Shown: positions 24,624 to 36,217, numbered from the stretch's first letter. The stretch: 64,000 nucleotides of DNA from Anopheles merus (GCF_017562075.2 NC_054083.1:26294058-26358057); one strand, 5' to 3'. The notes: generated from the sequence alone by a model not told the origin. A program made the numbers and translations.

Positions 24624-24639
24624 CCACCGGTTACCGGTT
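24624..24639 (+). promoter_or_regulatory. tandem Grainyhead-like site, copy 2
   Basis: CCACCGGTTACCGGTT is identical over 16 bases to the reverse strand of 17,885-17,900. Two ACCGGTT cores spaced seven bases apart could bind two Grainyhead/CP2 units. A 16-mer is not expected twice by chance in 64 kb; binding itself is inference. Confidence 0.4.
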
Positions 24640-27084
24640 GAACGCCTTGCGGCCCATGCGACACTCTCGACGGTTGTGTGTCGTCCTGTGTTGTGCCTTT
24701 TTATGTGCATTGGAGCACGTTTGGGCAGGTTCATCAAATCACACACACGCGCACACACACACACATCAACAGGGAAGATTATTAAACCATTTGCCTCCCT
24801 GCCCGGTGTGATGTGGAACGGCAACTCGAACTCGCAAGCATAATATGGCGTTGATTTGTGTGTAATTTGTCACGGGTGAGCTGTTGTTTCGGGATCTGTT
24901 TCGCGCTGGAAGTTGTTTGGATGGGTGATGCTTCTTACACACCCAACGTTCTCATTTCCGTCTGCCAAGATAAAACGGCATGATCCACGCTTTTAGTACG
25001 AGATTTAAAGCACATCACTTTAACAAAGCTTCTGTTTCACCCTTCGCACACTATCCTTTTGTAAAAGGAGTTCGAAAAGGCCCATAGCGAACCACACATT
25101 CGGGGAGCGGGGAAAATGAAGCCAGTGGCAAAGTTTTGTTTGGCTTTCAAATTTTCGGTTGAAGCTTTACCGAGCAAAACCTCATACCACTGTCACCGTT
25201 CTGTCGGCGTATCGTTTGCACTTTAATGTGGTTTTAAGATTTATGTGTGTATTCTTTGCATCCGCCATCGCACGTCACCATCCCCCCAAAAACCAAATGG
25301 ATCATCCAGATACTCGGTAGCAGTTGGAGCCGGTGCGTGGCTCTGTGTCAACTCCGACACCAACACAGCCGAGGGATATGATGCTCCGAAGTTGGTTTGA
25401 ATTTTAAATGTAATTATTGTTTCCTTGCGAGCTTAATTACAGCATAACCTTCCAACCTCCGCTAAAGTATCGTTGGTGCCTGTTATCAGCTCTCGCTTGG
25501 CGTAGACTGTTTGGTGTAAGTCACCGAATTGTCACCGAACGCTGGTGGGTGCGCTCGAGAGGTTCTTTCCTGCCTTCGCAATTCCGGTACGGTTGGAGAT
25601 GGAGAGGAGGCAGATAGCAGAGACGAGAAGAGGTTGTCACATTGCCAACCGGCAGCCCGAATCTGTGGTGGTAATTGCTAAACTGTATCACAGAAAACAA
25701 CCCTTTCCGTCACCTTTTCTCCGGGCGTTGGTGCATTTTGCGCACACATTCACAATCATCAGTGAAGAGCAGAGGAATAGATAAAACGTTTATTGCAACA
25801 CATCCTGCAGCAGCACAACTGCTTGGTTGGAGGTTTGGCGTTGGAAGCCGTCCCCACATCACAGTCTATGAATGCGAGAGTGGAGAAAAATGATTGAAGT
25901 CCTCCGAACAGCTCTGAATGCGGAAGCCGCCCACAGAAGGCCAGAAATTTAAACTCAACTTTAATGGAATTATGTAACAGCTCCCTGGTAACAGTTCCGC
26001 CCTCGTGAAGAACTACCCCTTCTGGCCTACAGAATGAAATGAAGAATGGGCCAAAACGGCTCCGGTTGAGGTTAGTTATGCAAAATGGATACCCACCACC
26101 GACTACGTACGGAGATGGATCCTGCTGAGGTGTCCGAACCAAACGGGAATCCGAGTTTACGGAAGGCGCCGTATCCGATGGTTTCTCATCGGCAGCACCG
26201 GGACGTGTTCGTGCATAGAATTTTAAATGGTGCAATTACTTGCAAAATGCTTTCCCCACTGCTTGTTCTACCCTACTGGCAAATAGGACCAGAGCTTGGA
26301 AGGAGCTGCCAGTAATAAATCCACTTCACGCTTTCTACCAGCAGGCAGCACATCAGATGCGGGCCAAATGGGTGAAAAACGGATTAGGAGGGAATGCTGA
26401 ATGCCTCGGCGTTTGAGAAGAACCCACAATGGTGCAGAATTTTCGGGACCCAGCGCCTTGATTTCATTGCGGTGCGAAATAATTTTAACAAAACGCGCTC
26501 TCGCTTCCCCCTCGCAATAATATAGGATTACGGTGGTAAATTTGAGATTGCTTTCCAATTTGTGTTTCAATTTTACCCCTTTCTGGCCTGGGTTAGGTTT
26601 CTTATGGGGCACGAGTTGCGCTTTCTGGCGCGTTGCTTAGCTGCGGCATCGTTTTCTTTGGCCACGCTCCCCTGTGAAACATCAAACGGATTCCAGCACC
26701 GGCGGTTAACAGGTTTGACATTGGTCGGCTTCCACAGCACAAATACCGTGCAACTCTGGGACGACGATGAAGCCGACGATGAAGACGACGGTGGCTCAAT
26801 TCTTCAGGTTTCTGTGGCAGGGTGTCAAAAATAGCAGTTTCGAGCAGATTATCAGGACGGATCGAAGCGAGCAAAGTTCGTGCCGCCCGGACTTGAGCTG
26901 GCTTCACAAAAGTGGTCGGTCCCGGCATAGCACAGTGTGCACCAAACATCATCTACCGCTTGCTTTTACCGCTTCGCCAACTTACAAGAGCCGACTTCAT
27001 CGCCGAGGTGTTAATGATAGATTATTATCCAATCACTCAGAAAGCGCATTATTTGCGGCGCAGTACAAATCTTTCTATCGACCG

Positions 27085-27092
<8 letters not shown>

Positions 27093-27135
<43 letters not shown>
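27093..27135. repeat. (AG)n microsatellite
   Basis: About 43 bases of nearly perfect AG. It encodes Arg/Glu or Ser/Leu runs in the surrounding chance frames. Such tracts can bind GAGA-factor-type proteins. Confidence 0.95.
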
Positions 27136-27138
<3 letters not shown>

Positions 27139-27831
27139 TGGGTGTTGAGGGCATCGTCGCGTCGTCGCCGCTGAGATTGGATGACTGTTGGTAATCGGTT
27201 GTGCCGAAAATCCAACGAGCGGTTCGGCACGCACGTTCTCGCTCGTCCACTGTTTACCTTTTACGGGTGCTGCAATCGATCGGCCGTCGAGACTGGCGGC
27301 TGAAAATGAAGCCCTGAACAACGGTATGGTGAAGCGAAAGGAACGCTCGCAAAGGTTCGCTTCTATCGATTTGGGAGTGAAAAGAGTTTTTTTTTCTCCT
27401 CCCAGTGAAAGCATCTTTAATGTGACGAAAGGACGACGGTTTGACAGGGCTTTCCATCGATGTACGCTGTACGCCATACAGGTACGCGTTTCATCGTAGA
27501 AGCAGCTTTTCTGGCGTTGCACTTCACTTTCTATCGCTCATAATGGGAAGCAATTGTACGCTTCTTCACTCAAAGTTCTAAACTCAGGAAGTTAATTTTC
27601 ATATTTTAAGCTGTCAACGAGCATGCGAAAAAAAAAACGGAAGCAAAGGAGAAGAAGCAAAGGGCAACAACCATCGCAGCTACTTATGCTAATGTAAGTG
27701 GCATCAGTGAATGCGGAAATGAGGGGCGCGAGAGCTACGCGAGACAATGTTGTAACTAAACGGGAGCAACAAATTGAGCGAAACAGATTGATCATTCACG
27801 GATCATTTCGCTTTCAATTTGCATGCTTCGT

Positions 27832-27860
27832 TGTGTGTGTGTGTGTGTGTGTGTATGTGT
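27832..27860. repeat. (TG)n microsatellite
   Basis: About 29 bases of TG with one TA interruption. Confidence 0.9.
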
Positions 27861-28198
27861 GCGGAGCCGGTACGATTTTTCGGTTTCGTCTTTGTTTAGA
27901 TAGCTTTTTTTGTAGTTGTGTTTGGTTATTGTTTTGTTCCGATGGTTGTGTTTAGAAATCAAAAAGCTTTTATGGCGAGCGTTTGATTAGTTGGGGACTG
28001 ACTTTTGCCACATTTTTAAACGAAGGTCACCCAAATGGAACGTTTTGTTATGGGCTGTCAATGACCGAGCTATATTGATTAGTTGACTAGCTTTTATAAA
28101 AGTTTTGAAGCTCAGCTTATGTTTCAAATGAAATGAAATCGATCACTTTTGCGCGATGATAATGGAAGACTTTTTAGAAAGTAATTATTGATTAACAC

Positions 28199-28800
28199 AT
28201 TGATCATGCTAGAATGTTAATTCATGACCAAGGAGTTTTGATTGACGACAAATTAACACCCAAACTTCACTTTATTAACATTATCTTCAGTTTTTATTAT
28301 TTAAATAAAAAAGGTAATTTAACGACCCGATTGTATGACATCCTTATGTTGTTCGATTGTCCGTCCTCTATTAGAATTCTATTTAATTTGAATGCAAGTC
28401 CATACTCGGCCGTACTAAAATACAGAATTGAGATGGTCCAGGAAAAAAAATACATGATTCGCTCTCAGGACATTACATTGCACAGAGGCATCCACGTTAC
28501 CCTCCTTAAATCATTTGAGTTTACTTTTGGGCCTAGAATTCTTGGGAACTAGGCATTGTAGGGCTGAGGTTTGCTTCCATAGCAGGCTTAGTGTTTGAAT
28601 CCGTGTTTAGTCCTTAATCTACGTTTTACAGTTCCGCGTATAACTCATATGAATCGTCAAATTTCACACGAAGCTCGCGCCAACACTCTAAATGGCATTA
28701 ACGCTCAACTTAATGCTGTTATGCATAGATTCAATCAGTATTCCGGCCAGTTTGACTTCATCTTTTACCTAGATAAGATAAGTATTTGGTGTAGAGAATT
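28199..28800 (+). mobile_element. decayed non-LTR retrotransposon, 3' end of ORF2
   Basis: One plus-strand frame carries, in the expected order, C-terminal landmarks of a LINE reverse transcriptase ORF: GVLIDDKLTPKLH (the usual LGV-D-L-F--HI segment just after the palm, about 28,235), ASPYSAVLKYRIEMVQEKK (the usual SPYY---RIE-VQ segment, about 28,400), NPCLVLNLRFTVPR (CP-LL--LN--VP-R, about 28,598) and FNQYSGQFDF (terminal FN----FDF, about 28,726). Frame is kept across the whole stretch, but at least five stops cluster at 28,553-28,595, so it is dead. The catalytic domain and endonuclease are absent; a stop and unrelated AT-rich DNA lie just upstream, consistent with 5' truncation during insertion. 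The landmarks are typical of the Jockey/CR1-like group; the exact clade is not determined. The 3' limit is approximate. Confidence 0.72.
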
Positions 28801-29522
28801 TTTACTTCACAAACATGTGAGTCTCAAAACGGACAATGGGTGTCAACACCTTTTGTTCATTGTTTACAGTGCCTGCAGCACTTCCCAATGATACATTATT
28901 GTACGATTCAATTGACAGCATACGCAGCAATAAAACACTCAATACATGTCCACAGCGCCCAGAGCGTGAGAAGTTTCACTAGAAAACCGAAACATCACGC
29001 TGTCTTGCGAAAATAAAGCATACGCATAGAGCGCACACTGAACAATAACCGAAATCGCACATACTCCTCCAGTGCTGCGTTCCTTTGATGGCGAAGCTCA
29101 TCTGCCCGGCCGTCGCTTGATTGAACGTCGATTTGCATAAATATTTCATTACTTTTGTCCCGATCCCGAGAAAACAAATCCTCCACCTCCCGCAAGGGCT
29201 TGCAGGGTGTCCATTTTGGGGAGAGGGACGCACCATCGCACCCAGCGCAAGACGCATACGCAAATGGTATGTTTGGCTTTCGCATTACACCGTTCCGCAT
29301 GTGGGCCTTTGCAGGGGTTGTTGTGTCGACCTCCCCCTTGCACCAACCCACAGCATCCAGTATCGATTGTCACTTCTTGGCGGGGTGCTTTCCCCACTCT
29401 GCTAGCATGTCTCTTTTTGTACGCACCAAACAGGTGACAGGCGTCGAGCATTACCGAGCTGCTAGAAGGTTTTTATTTTTTATGTTTTGCATTGCGACCG
29501 ATCGAAGATGTCCCGGGTTTCG

Positions 29523-29525
<3 letters not shown>

Positions 29526-29573
<48 letters not shown>
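29526..29573. repeat. (CT)n microsatellite
   Basis: About 48 bases of perfect CT, one of the longest pure tracts in the window. Confidence 0.95.
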
Positions 29574-29577
<4 letters not shown>

Positions 29578-30190
29578 GCCAATGCACGTCACCCTTCTGT
29601 TGGGTGCCGGGCGCTTTTCCTTTGAAGAATCGAAGCAAGCAACAAGGACGTGATGACGCGTGCACACATACAGACATACAGACCCAGAGTGGAGACAAAT
29701 AAAGGAAGAGACGGCCCTAGAAAAAGGGGAAAATACATTACTGCGTGCAGGAATTTCTCATCAACTCCGAGCGTTGTGCGAACGCCATCCTCAAGACGCG
29801 CACGTTGCATTCTGGGCGAAACATTCCTTCACTTCTGCTCCAGCGTCCAGCGTCCCATCGGGGTTGCTCCCATCCCTTTGCTTTTCCCGATACTCAATCA
29901 TCATTCGATTGGGAATTGTGCCTCTTTTTTCTTCGTTATTTGCTTGGGAGTGTTTTCCTTTCCCTTGCAGTATTCAAGTCTCGATCGCTGCCGCCGGAGC
30001 TGGTTCTTTGAAAGGTGGATTTTTCCATCTTTTGTTGTCATTTTCCGGAAGGCCTCTCTCCCGAACCGGGCGAAAACCATTTGCTGTCGATGTTGCTGTG
30101 TCTGTGTGTACGTTTGCTTCTCTTGTGGAGGACAGAAATTTGTTTTCGAGCCGGAAACGGAAACAGAAATGCAAAACAAAATCAATCAAA

Positions 30191-30310
30191 ATGACAAATA
30201 CGATTTGGACCCTCTTGCTTTCTCTATCTCTCTCTCTATTTCCCCATGGGGCCTGTAAGAGTTTTTCCTGCGGCCCATTCTACAGGCAAACATTCAGTAG
30301 GCGATGTTAA
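30191..30310 (+). CDS. possible small secreted peptide ORF
   Basis: A 39-codon frame begins with ATG in a near-ideal insect context (TCAAAATG). The product starts MTNTIWTLLLSLSLSLFPHG, a hydrophobic stretch with a plausible signal-peptidase site near HGA, followed by a short tail with three cysteines, basic at its C-terminus. A secreted peptide is possible. Against it: the leucine/serine run comes from a CT microsatellite, the cysteine number is odd, and no neighbouring transcript is evident. I do not recognise any peptide family. Confidence 0.12.
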   Translation: MTNTIWTLLLSLSLSLFPHGACKSFSCGPFYRQTFSRRC

Positions 30311-30334
30311 CAATGCCGAAATGGGTCTCTGTAT

Positions 30335-30353
30335 GTGTGTGTGTGTGTGTGTG
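30335..30353. repeat. (TG)n microsatellite
   Basis: About nine TG units. No other signal is attached. Confidence 0.9.
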
Positions 30354-32120
30354 GAGAAAAGGAAAAAGCCTTTTTTTTGTCAAAAAAGGAAGAGATGGGA
30401 ATGGAATTCGTCTCCCTGCTCGGGCAGGGACCGTCTCTAAAGGCTTTCTCGGCAACAAAACGAGTCAGTAGTAGGGGGGTGGGCGCGGGTGAGCTTCAGC
30501 GAGGACAAATTGAGGTTAACCGATGACGGTTAAATTTTCAGTTGCGTCTCCCTAGCGAAAAGAATTTGCTGCTATTGATTGCTGCTGTGCTTACACAATG
30601 TAAAAATGCGCATTCGGGTAGCGTGGCAGCGAAGGATCTGGGGAATAATGTCAATTTTGGGTTTCGTTTTAAGTGTCGAGTTCATTATTAAGTATTGATT
30701 GGGACGATTGGGGGCGAAAGGAGGGGATGTGTGAATTGCAGCGAGATAATAGACGATGGTGATGATGTTGAATGAATTTCGTGAAGAATGGATTGACTGA
30801 GCAGCTCATCAAAGGGGTTTTTTGTTGAGGTATTCCCTAGTTTCATGCAAAAAGGGATTTGCTTGAAGAGCTTTTGGACAGAGTATTGTTGTTTGTGTCA
30901 CTACATGGTGTAATTTCCAGATGTTCTTCAGACAGTACTACTGGTTCGGGATATCATACTACTAGTTTTTGTTTAATACTTTTATTATGTTCCAAAGAAA
31001 CGGCAAGGCCGAATCGGTTGTTTATGACTTTGTAAAATAAAGTAAAATTGTATAAAAATATTTCATCTTATGCATCACTTCTCTCTGCACAAACAAGCAA
31101 CTGAAGCTGATGATTGACATTGACTTCTCCATAAAAAAGAGCTGACAATTGTGAAATCAGGGAGGAAGGAAGCCACCATCGGTTAAATAGACCCCATCTT
31201 CCCCCACTTTTCGCTTGATAGAGTCATTCGGTTTGAAGTTGTGCATCAATTCGGGGTTGGAATTTCTGGCCATTTGTTTGCCCGCCGACAGCATCATGAT
31301 GCTGCACAAATAGCAACCCCCCATTGTCCTGCCCTGTCATTCTATATCAAGTCACTGCTAACCTCACGAATAGTCCGCATCCATCTCTCCGGAGCACTGG
31401 GGATCTGGGTTTTAACTCACGCAGTAAAAGAAAAGGATGCATTGTGCAACTTATTCAAATAATGCTTTGGGTTGGAAGGTTGCCTGCTTTTTTTTTGTTC
31501 GTTCGCTCCTCCGCTTGAGTCGTTATTTGCGCGCTACGCTTGTAATCTACGTGCAGCATTCGATGTTTGAAATGCATAAGATGGAAGGGAATGAAATAAA
31601 GAAGCAGAACTACAACAAAAAAAGGCCACCGGCTTCCAATGGGCTACGATGGCCGCCACCGTGTGTGCTGACTGTGTGGCGGAGACTTTATGACCCCACG
31701 TTTGTTGTATGCAACGACCCGTTTCTTTTCCCGACCAGAGCGCACACATTGCAGTCCGTAGCGGGGGGTTTTCAGGTTCGGTTGGCGAGAATGTCGATGT
31801 TTGTTTGCTATGGTGGATTAGTTTTGTTGTTGTTGTTGCTGCTGCTACTTGCTGCTCTGTCTCTTTCCTCTCACTTCACACACACACACACATACCTCTC
31901 GGAGCAACCATTTTAAGCTCCGGAGCGCTTAACTGCAATCATCACGTATCGGTGCGGTGTGGAATGCGCGGCATGGCGCATGGTTGGTCGCGGCCACCAC
32001 ATCGCTACCACCAGCTAACCAATGAATCACGTTTCGCAAGTGCGCATACTAGGCGCATGCTACCATTTACCGTTCGTTCGTCCTTGAGATGCACACAAAC
32101 ACATCCTTCCTTGGCAAGAT

Positions 32121-32156
32121 GCTGGTGGTGCTGCTGCTGCTGCTACTGCTGCTGCG
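32121..32156. repeat. (CTG)n microsatellite
   Basis: An interrupted CTG/CTA trinucleotide tract of about 36 bases. It yields leucine or alanine runs in chance frames. Confidence 0.85.
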
Positions 32157-33430
32157 AGAAGTTTATGAGGAATGCCAAATGCCCCTGTGTGGTGTGGGAT
32201 TTGATGCTCTGCGGCTGTTGTAGCTGCCCTCTGCCCTCCGCTAAAGTTCGCGCAAACAATTCGCTCCGCTGGGACGGGGCTGACTGGGGCTCTAATTAGG
32301 GAAGAGGCCAAACGAATCAGCAGCATCTGGAAGTCATGTTCGGCAAACAGCGTGCGCGATTCCCCAGTGGTGACAAATGGTGATGGTGGTCGGCATGAAA
32401 GCCGCAACTGCCCTGGAAGATAGATAATGCTGACAAACAACATGGCCGTGGCTCAGCATAACGCTGGAATACGCTCGATACAAGATACGCTTGTTTGCAG
32501 TAGCTTAACGATGCTCAAACAAAGCAATTGAGCAGATATGGAAGTGTTTCATGATGTGCTTTACAAAAGTTGAGGAAGTACAGCGAGTTGTCGAAATAAT
32601 GCGAAAATCATTCAAGAAATTTTGAGCAGAATTTTGACCTGCCAATGCACATTCCTTCCATAGTCGCATTGCCGCTCTAAGTTCCTAGCGGACCAATTAA
32701 ACCGACGCGTTCAACCGCTCGACAGCAGATGCACATGTCGTCTGCACAGCATGTCTTTAGAATGGATTCATGTTGCATGTTCCATTTGTCGGGGCTGGTA
32801 GAATTTGTGCAGGATCTACTTTTTGCTGGGCTGAAGCATGTTGAGTGTAAGCAACTTTGGTTTTTATTTACGGCACTGCTGGAACTGCTTTTGAGCTTCC
32901 TGTATTTATGCCGTCCTCAACTGCACACGCTTTAGTGACGCCAGCAACCGCCTTCTACAGCTCAGTGTGCAGCTATTTGCCTGCACTAGGGTGGTACAAG
33001 ACACCGGCGAATCGAATGATTTGCTGCATTTTTATTGTTTTAAATTTGTTGGACAGCTTCAACCGCTTCGTACGGGTGCCGTACGGCGCCTGCCATCCCC
33101 CGAAGCTTAGCTCCGATAAGACTGCACACATATCGAGTAAGCTTCTCATATACATAAGTCCGTTTGGGTATGTTTCGCCGAGCTGGCCCGAGTTCCGTTT
33201 GGCAGTCACGATAACGCAAGCCTTTTTTGCATGTTTTGTTTGATAAAAATAAAACAAACCACTGGCGAAAGAGGGAATGCGAGTGAGAGTGAGAGATACA
33301 GAGCAGGACAGAATAGTCCCCAGAGAGCCAACAGCGTTTGTAGAAGCGAGCAGATAGCCAGAATCACACTATCAGCCCATGTGGTCCTCCCGACCGATGG
33401 CTGACGTAATGGTTTTGTAAGCGTTTCCGA

Positions 33431-33460
33431 TATCGTACGTCGCTGCAGCGTATCGTACGT
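33431..33460. repeat. 30-bp composite: two 10-mers around a palindrome
   Basis: The 10-mer TATCGTACGT is present twice, at 33,431-33,440 and 33,451-33,460, separated exactly by the perfect 10-bp palindrome CGCTGCAGCG. Each 10-mer itself contains the palindrome ACGT and the overlapping CGTACG. A 12-mer sharing this core occurs at 1,636-1,647. The regular 10-10-10 layout places the three parts one helical turn apart, suggesting cooperative protein binding. No factor is named. Confidence 0.5.
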
Positions 33461-33801
33461 AAATGCAAAAATAGAAGAAAATAAGAGATATGGTTCCGGT
33501 TTAATCTAATCGGGGGAGGTTTTTTTGTTCAGAGAAATGGCATAAAGAAAACAGTAAAGCAACAGGATGTTAACATTGGTTATGGGGAAATGAGGGAATG
33601 AGTGTTAGCAAAAACAAAAAAGGCAGGAACGGATACAGTCGTTCCCTGTTGCATGCACGATTTGTTGGAAGGTTGCAATGTAATGGTTCCGTTTGGTGAT
33701 TCTTGCACTGTATTATCAGTTCAGGGGGCATAAGCTGTATTGCAACTTGTTTTGTGGATGGACAATTTTCACTTTAGCTAATTTTCATTGAGAAGTTTGG
33801 G
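33461..33801. other. non-coding spacer
   Basis: AT-leaning sequence between the composite element and the acceptor-like site. I see nothing further in it. Confidence 0.7.
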
Positions 33802-33835
33802 CGATATCTGTTCTTATTTTCCTGTTTTCTTTCAG
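33802..33835 (+). other. strong unpaired 3' splice site-like sequence
   Basis: A GCTAAT branchpoint match (about 33,777) and a long pyrimidine tract (TTCTTATTTTCCTGTTTTCT) lead to TTTCAG at 33,830-33,835. It is as good as the acceptors of the recursive sites but is followed by GAATAT, not a donor. No convincing 5' splice site follows within about 100 bases. It may define an alternative exon or be a decoy. Confidence 0.3.
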
Positions 33836-33919
33836 GAATATATGTTTCTTAAGCTTGTTCTTAGTGAATCAACTTTGATTCTTATATTGCTTCAAACTAT
33901 TTAACAGAATATTCGATGT

Positions 33920-34097
33920 ACGACTTAACAACATGCCCGTCATGGGTTCAAGCCCCAAATGGACCGTGCCGCCATATGTAGGACTGACTATCCTGCTATG
34001 GGGAGATCAATAAGTCAATGAAAGCCAAACCCACAAGTAGTGTGGTACAGGCAGGCCTTGACCGGCAACGGTTGTTGAGCCAAAAGAAGAAGAAGAA
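33920..34097 (+). mobile_element. 5'-truncated SINE with 9-bp target duplication
   Basis: Second copy of the SINE at 9,459-9,670. It begins at ACGACTTAACAAC, so it lacks the A box but keeps the B box (GGTTCAAGCCC, about 33,945). It ends in an AGAAGAAGAAGAA tail at 34,097. The 9-mer ATTCGATGT flanks it on both sides (33,911-33,919 and 34,098-34,106), the direct duplication made by LINE-driven target-primed insertion. Truncation at the 5' end with an intact duplication shows it inserted already shortened. The intact duplication suggests it is fairly young. Confidence 0.85.
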
Positions 34098-35252
34098 ATT
34101 CGATGTTCGATAAACTTCATAATATTTTTCTCATTTACACGATCTAGCGCCCCCTATGATACTATGTTTGAACTACTTTCAACCATCCTGGTCACGGCAC
34201 CAACACGGAAGGTATCATTTAAATATTCAAGAGAAAGAATGTGGAACTTTATTACCATTAGAACTGTTATTATAATTAGTCGTAAAAAGTGTCACGATTT
34301 ACAGCCACACTTCAATACAATGATCTCGCATCACTGCCAATCTCATCAGAATCGATTGATCGAGAATGAGTAACATCCTGGCATCGTTACAAACAGTTAC
34401 ATAACGCAGCAGAATTTGCACACTCGTGCAATTGATATTGGGTGCAGGAGGTAGGGTTGTTTTTTTTCATCATTATTTCAATTCCATTGCCATAATGTGT
34501 TTACACTGGGGATGATCTTGCTGCCTCCCCTTCCCATCGCTAGCTACAACTCATCCGGCGACCAGTTTCGAACACGTTAAAACGGCACCGACTGTTGCTT
34601 GCCTTGATCATATCTAACCGATTGGTCATCGTTCGGGACGAGACAGTGTGTGCATCAAGTGGCTCAGAGGGCATATATGGCCTGTTGTGTGTATCGGTGT
34701 GACCGTCCCCTCTCCCCCTTCCCTTTCAAGCTTCGGTCGAGAACGTGTTGTTCGAGCAAAGCGAAGCAGGCGTCATACATCACACCGCAGCAGCCCTCGC
34801 TACAGCCCCGTCGCGCTCGGCCATGTAATATCGAGGTCATTCATGTTTGTGTGGTGTTTGGCGAGTGGTAGGCGATTGCAACAAACAGCAGGCAAAAACG
34901 CACCCGACCCAAGCTGCATCGTACTGCCAGCATCGTCCCCATCCACCCTTGCTACCCTGTCTTCTAACGGAAGAGTGTGAGAACTGACGCTGGCGTCACT
35001 TGCACTGACATTGTACAAAATAGCTTCCGAAGCGTACGAACGCAAGCCTATATGTGTAACGAAGCCTAAGGTTTTTCTGTGCTGTTTGTTTCTGTGTGTG
35101 AGAATATTGGCTACCAGTTGGGTGGGATGGATCGGGAGGGGAAAGATGAAGGAACTGCTGCTGACAAGAGACAAATGAAATGTCGGCTAACAAGTTGGTG
35201 ACTGTGCTGGCCACTGTGAGGGTGCCACGTGGAAGGGGTTTTAAGAACATTT

Positions 35253-35254
<2 letters not shown>

Positions 35255-35327
<73 letters not shown>
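35255..35327. repeat. (CT)n microsatellite, longest in window
   Basis: About 73 bases of uninterrupted CT dinucleotides. Long pure tracts like this are unstable, so length probably varies between individuals. Confidence 0.97.
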
Positions 35328-35330
<3 letters not shown>

Positions 35331-36202
35331 GATGCTGCTGCTGATGATTCTGCTTTGAAAATAGCTCCAGAAGCCTTCTTTTTTTTCAGTCACAACGGCG
35401 GCCAATTGTGCCAGCGGCGTCACTGTTCAGCACACGATAATGGAATGCACTTGACGGAGCATGCACAATTGCATCGCGTGGGCGAAGGGTGACGGGTGCG
35501 GGTGCCCATTCACCATTCATGTCGCGTACAGCGTAGTGGCAAAAGCAAAACGCTCTTGGTGAGGGATTCTGCCCGCCGGCGGGGTGTCATCATTTTCCCA
35601 TCTTTGGATCAATCATTCGCTGCTGCCGCCGCTGCAACACGTGTGGTACAAATTAAAGAAAGAAAAAAAAAAACACTCCCATACACATTGTGGTGCAAAA
35701 GTGCAAGCTACAAAAATGCACCAGAAAAGTCAACGGAAAGTGAAACAAAGGGGGGGTGACGGGCAACGCAACAAAACGATGCAATTTGTTACTTCATCAT
35801 GCTGCAAATAGGCCTTTTGACATCTTCTCGAGAATGAAACACCAAGAGTGGGGTTATGAGTGTGTCCTATGTCGATGCAAGAAAATGGAGTATGATCAGT
35901 AAAAAAAACTATAGCCAATATAATGGCTTACCTTGTAGAGAAGAAAACGTTTCGCAACAAAAAAAAACAAAACCGGCATTCTTCCTTAGTTGGCAAAAAT
36001 AGACGCACAATCAGCTGTCGTTTCGCGAACGAGTAGCGGAAGTGTGTACAAATTATAAATATTTACACGCACGGTACGACCCCGCAGCAAACAGTTGCAT
36101 CTATTTGTCAAAGAACAACATCCACTAGCCCCCTCCTGCTCAGCGTCGTATCGGTTAATGTCACTCAACAGTTGAAAAGGGCCTTCGGGTTGATTGGTAA
36201 GC

Positions 36203-36217
36203 TTTTTTTTTTTTTTT
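36203..36217. repeat. poly(T) tract, 15 bases
   Basis: Fifteen consecutive T residues. They could be the tail of an old retrotransposed copy, but I see no element attached. Confidence 0.9.

Larger units (their letters stand above)
24640..28198. other. non-coding stretch
   Basis: Overlapping short frames on both strands and no family motif. A 72-base interval at 25,443-25,514 has a TTACAG acceptor and a GTAAGT donor and is open in one frame (ITFQPPLKYRW...), a weak exon candidate. Long AG and GT tracts are listed separately. From about 28,000 the sequence becomes AT-rich, leading into the LINE relic. Confidence 0.5.
28801..33430. other. non-coding stretch
   Basis: No gene is recognised. The 202- and 216-codon plus-strand frames starting near 29,650 overlap each other, span a CT tract and have no motif. 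A strong acceptor (TTTCCTTTCCCTTGCAG) lies at 29,954-29,970, followed 44 bases later by a weak AAAG|GTGGAT. A 39-codon ORF with a signal-peptide-like start lies at 30,191-30,310. CTG/TTG tracts occur near 31,825-31,855 and 32,121-32,156. An AT-rich island covers about 30,650-31,080. Confidence 0.5.

Noticed and set aside
27475..27490. CATACAG|GTACGC as a third recursive site
   Set aside because: No pyrimidine tract or branchpoint before the AG.
29650..30310. Two overlapping 200-codon plus-strand frames
   Set aside because: Two different frames are open across the same DNA and both begin just after a CT microsatellite; no family features.
35920..35990. Minus-strand pyrimidine run joined to AAG|GTAAGC, like a recursive splice site
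   Set aside because: AAG is a poor acceptor, the pyrimidine run is broken by GAAACG, and the strand disagrees with the two better sites.
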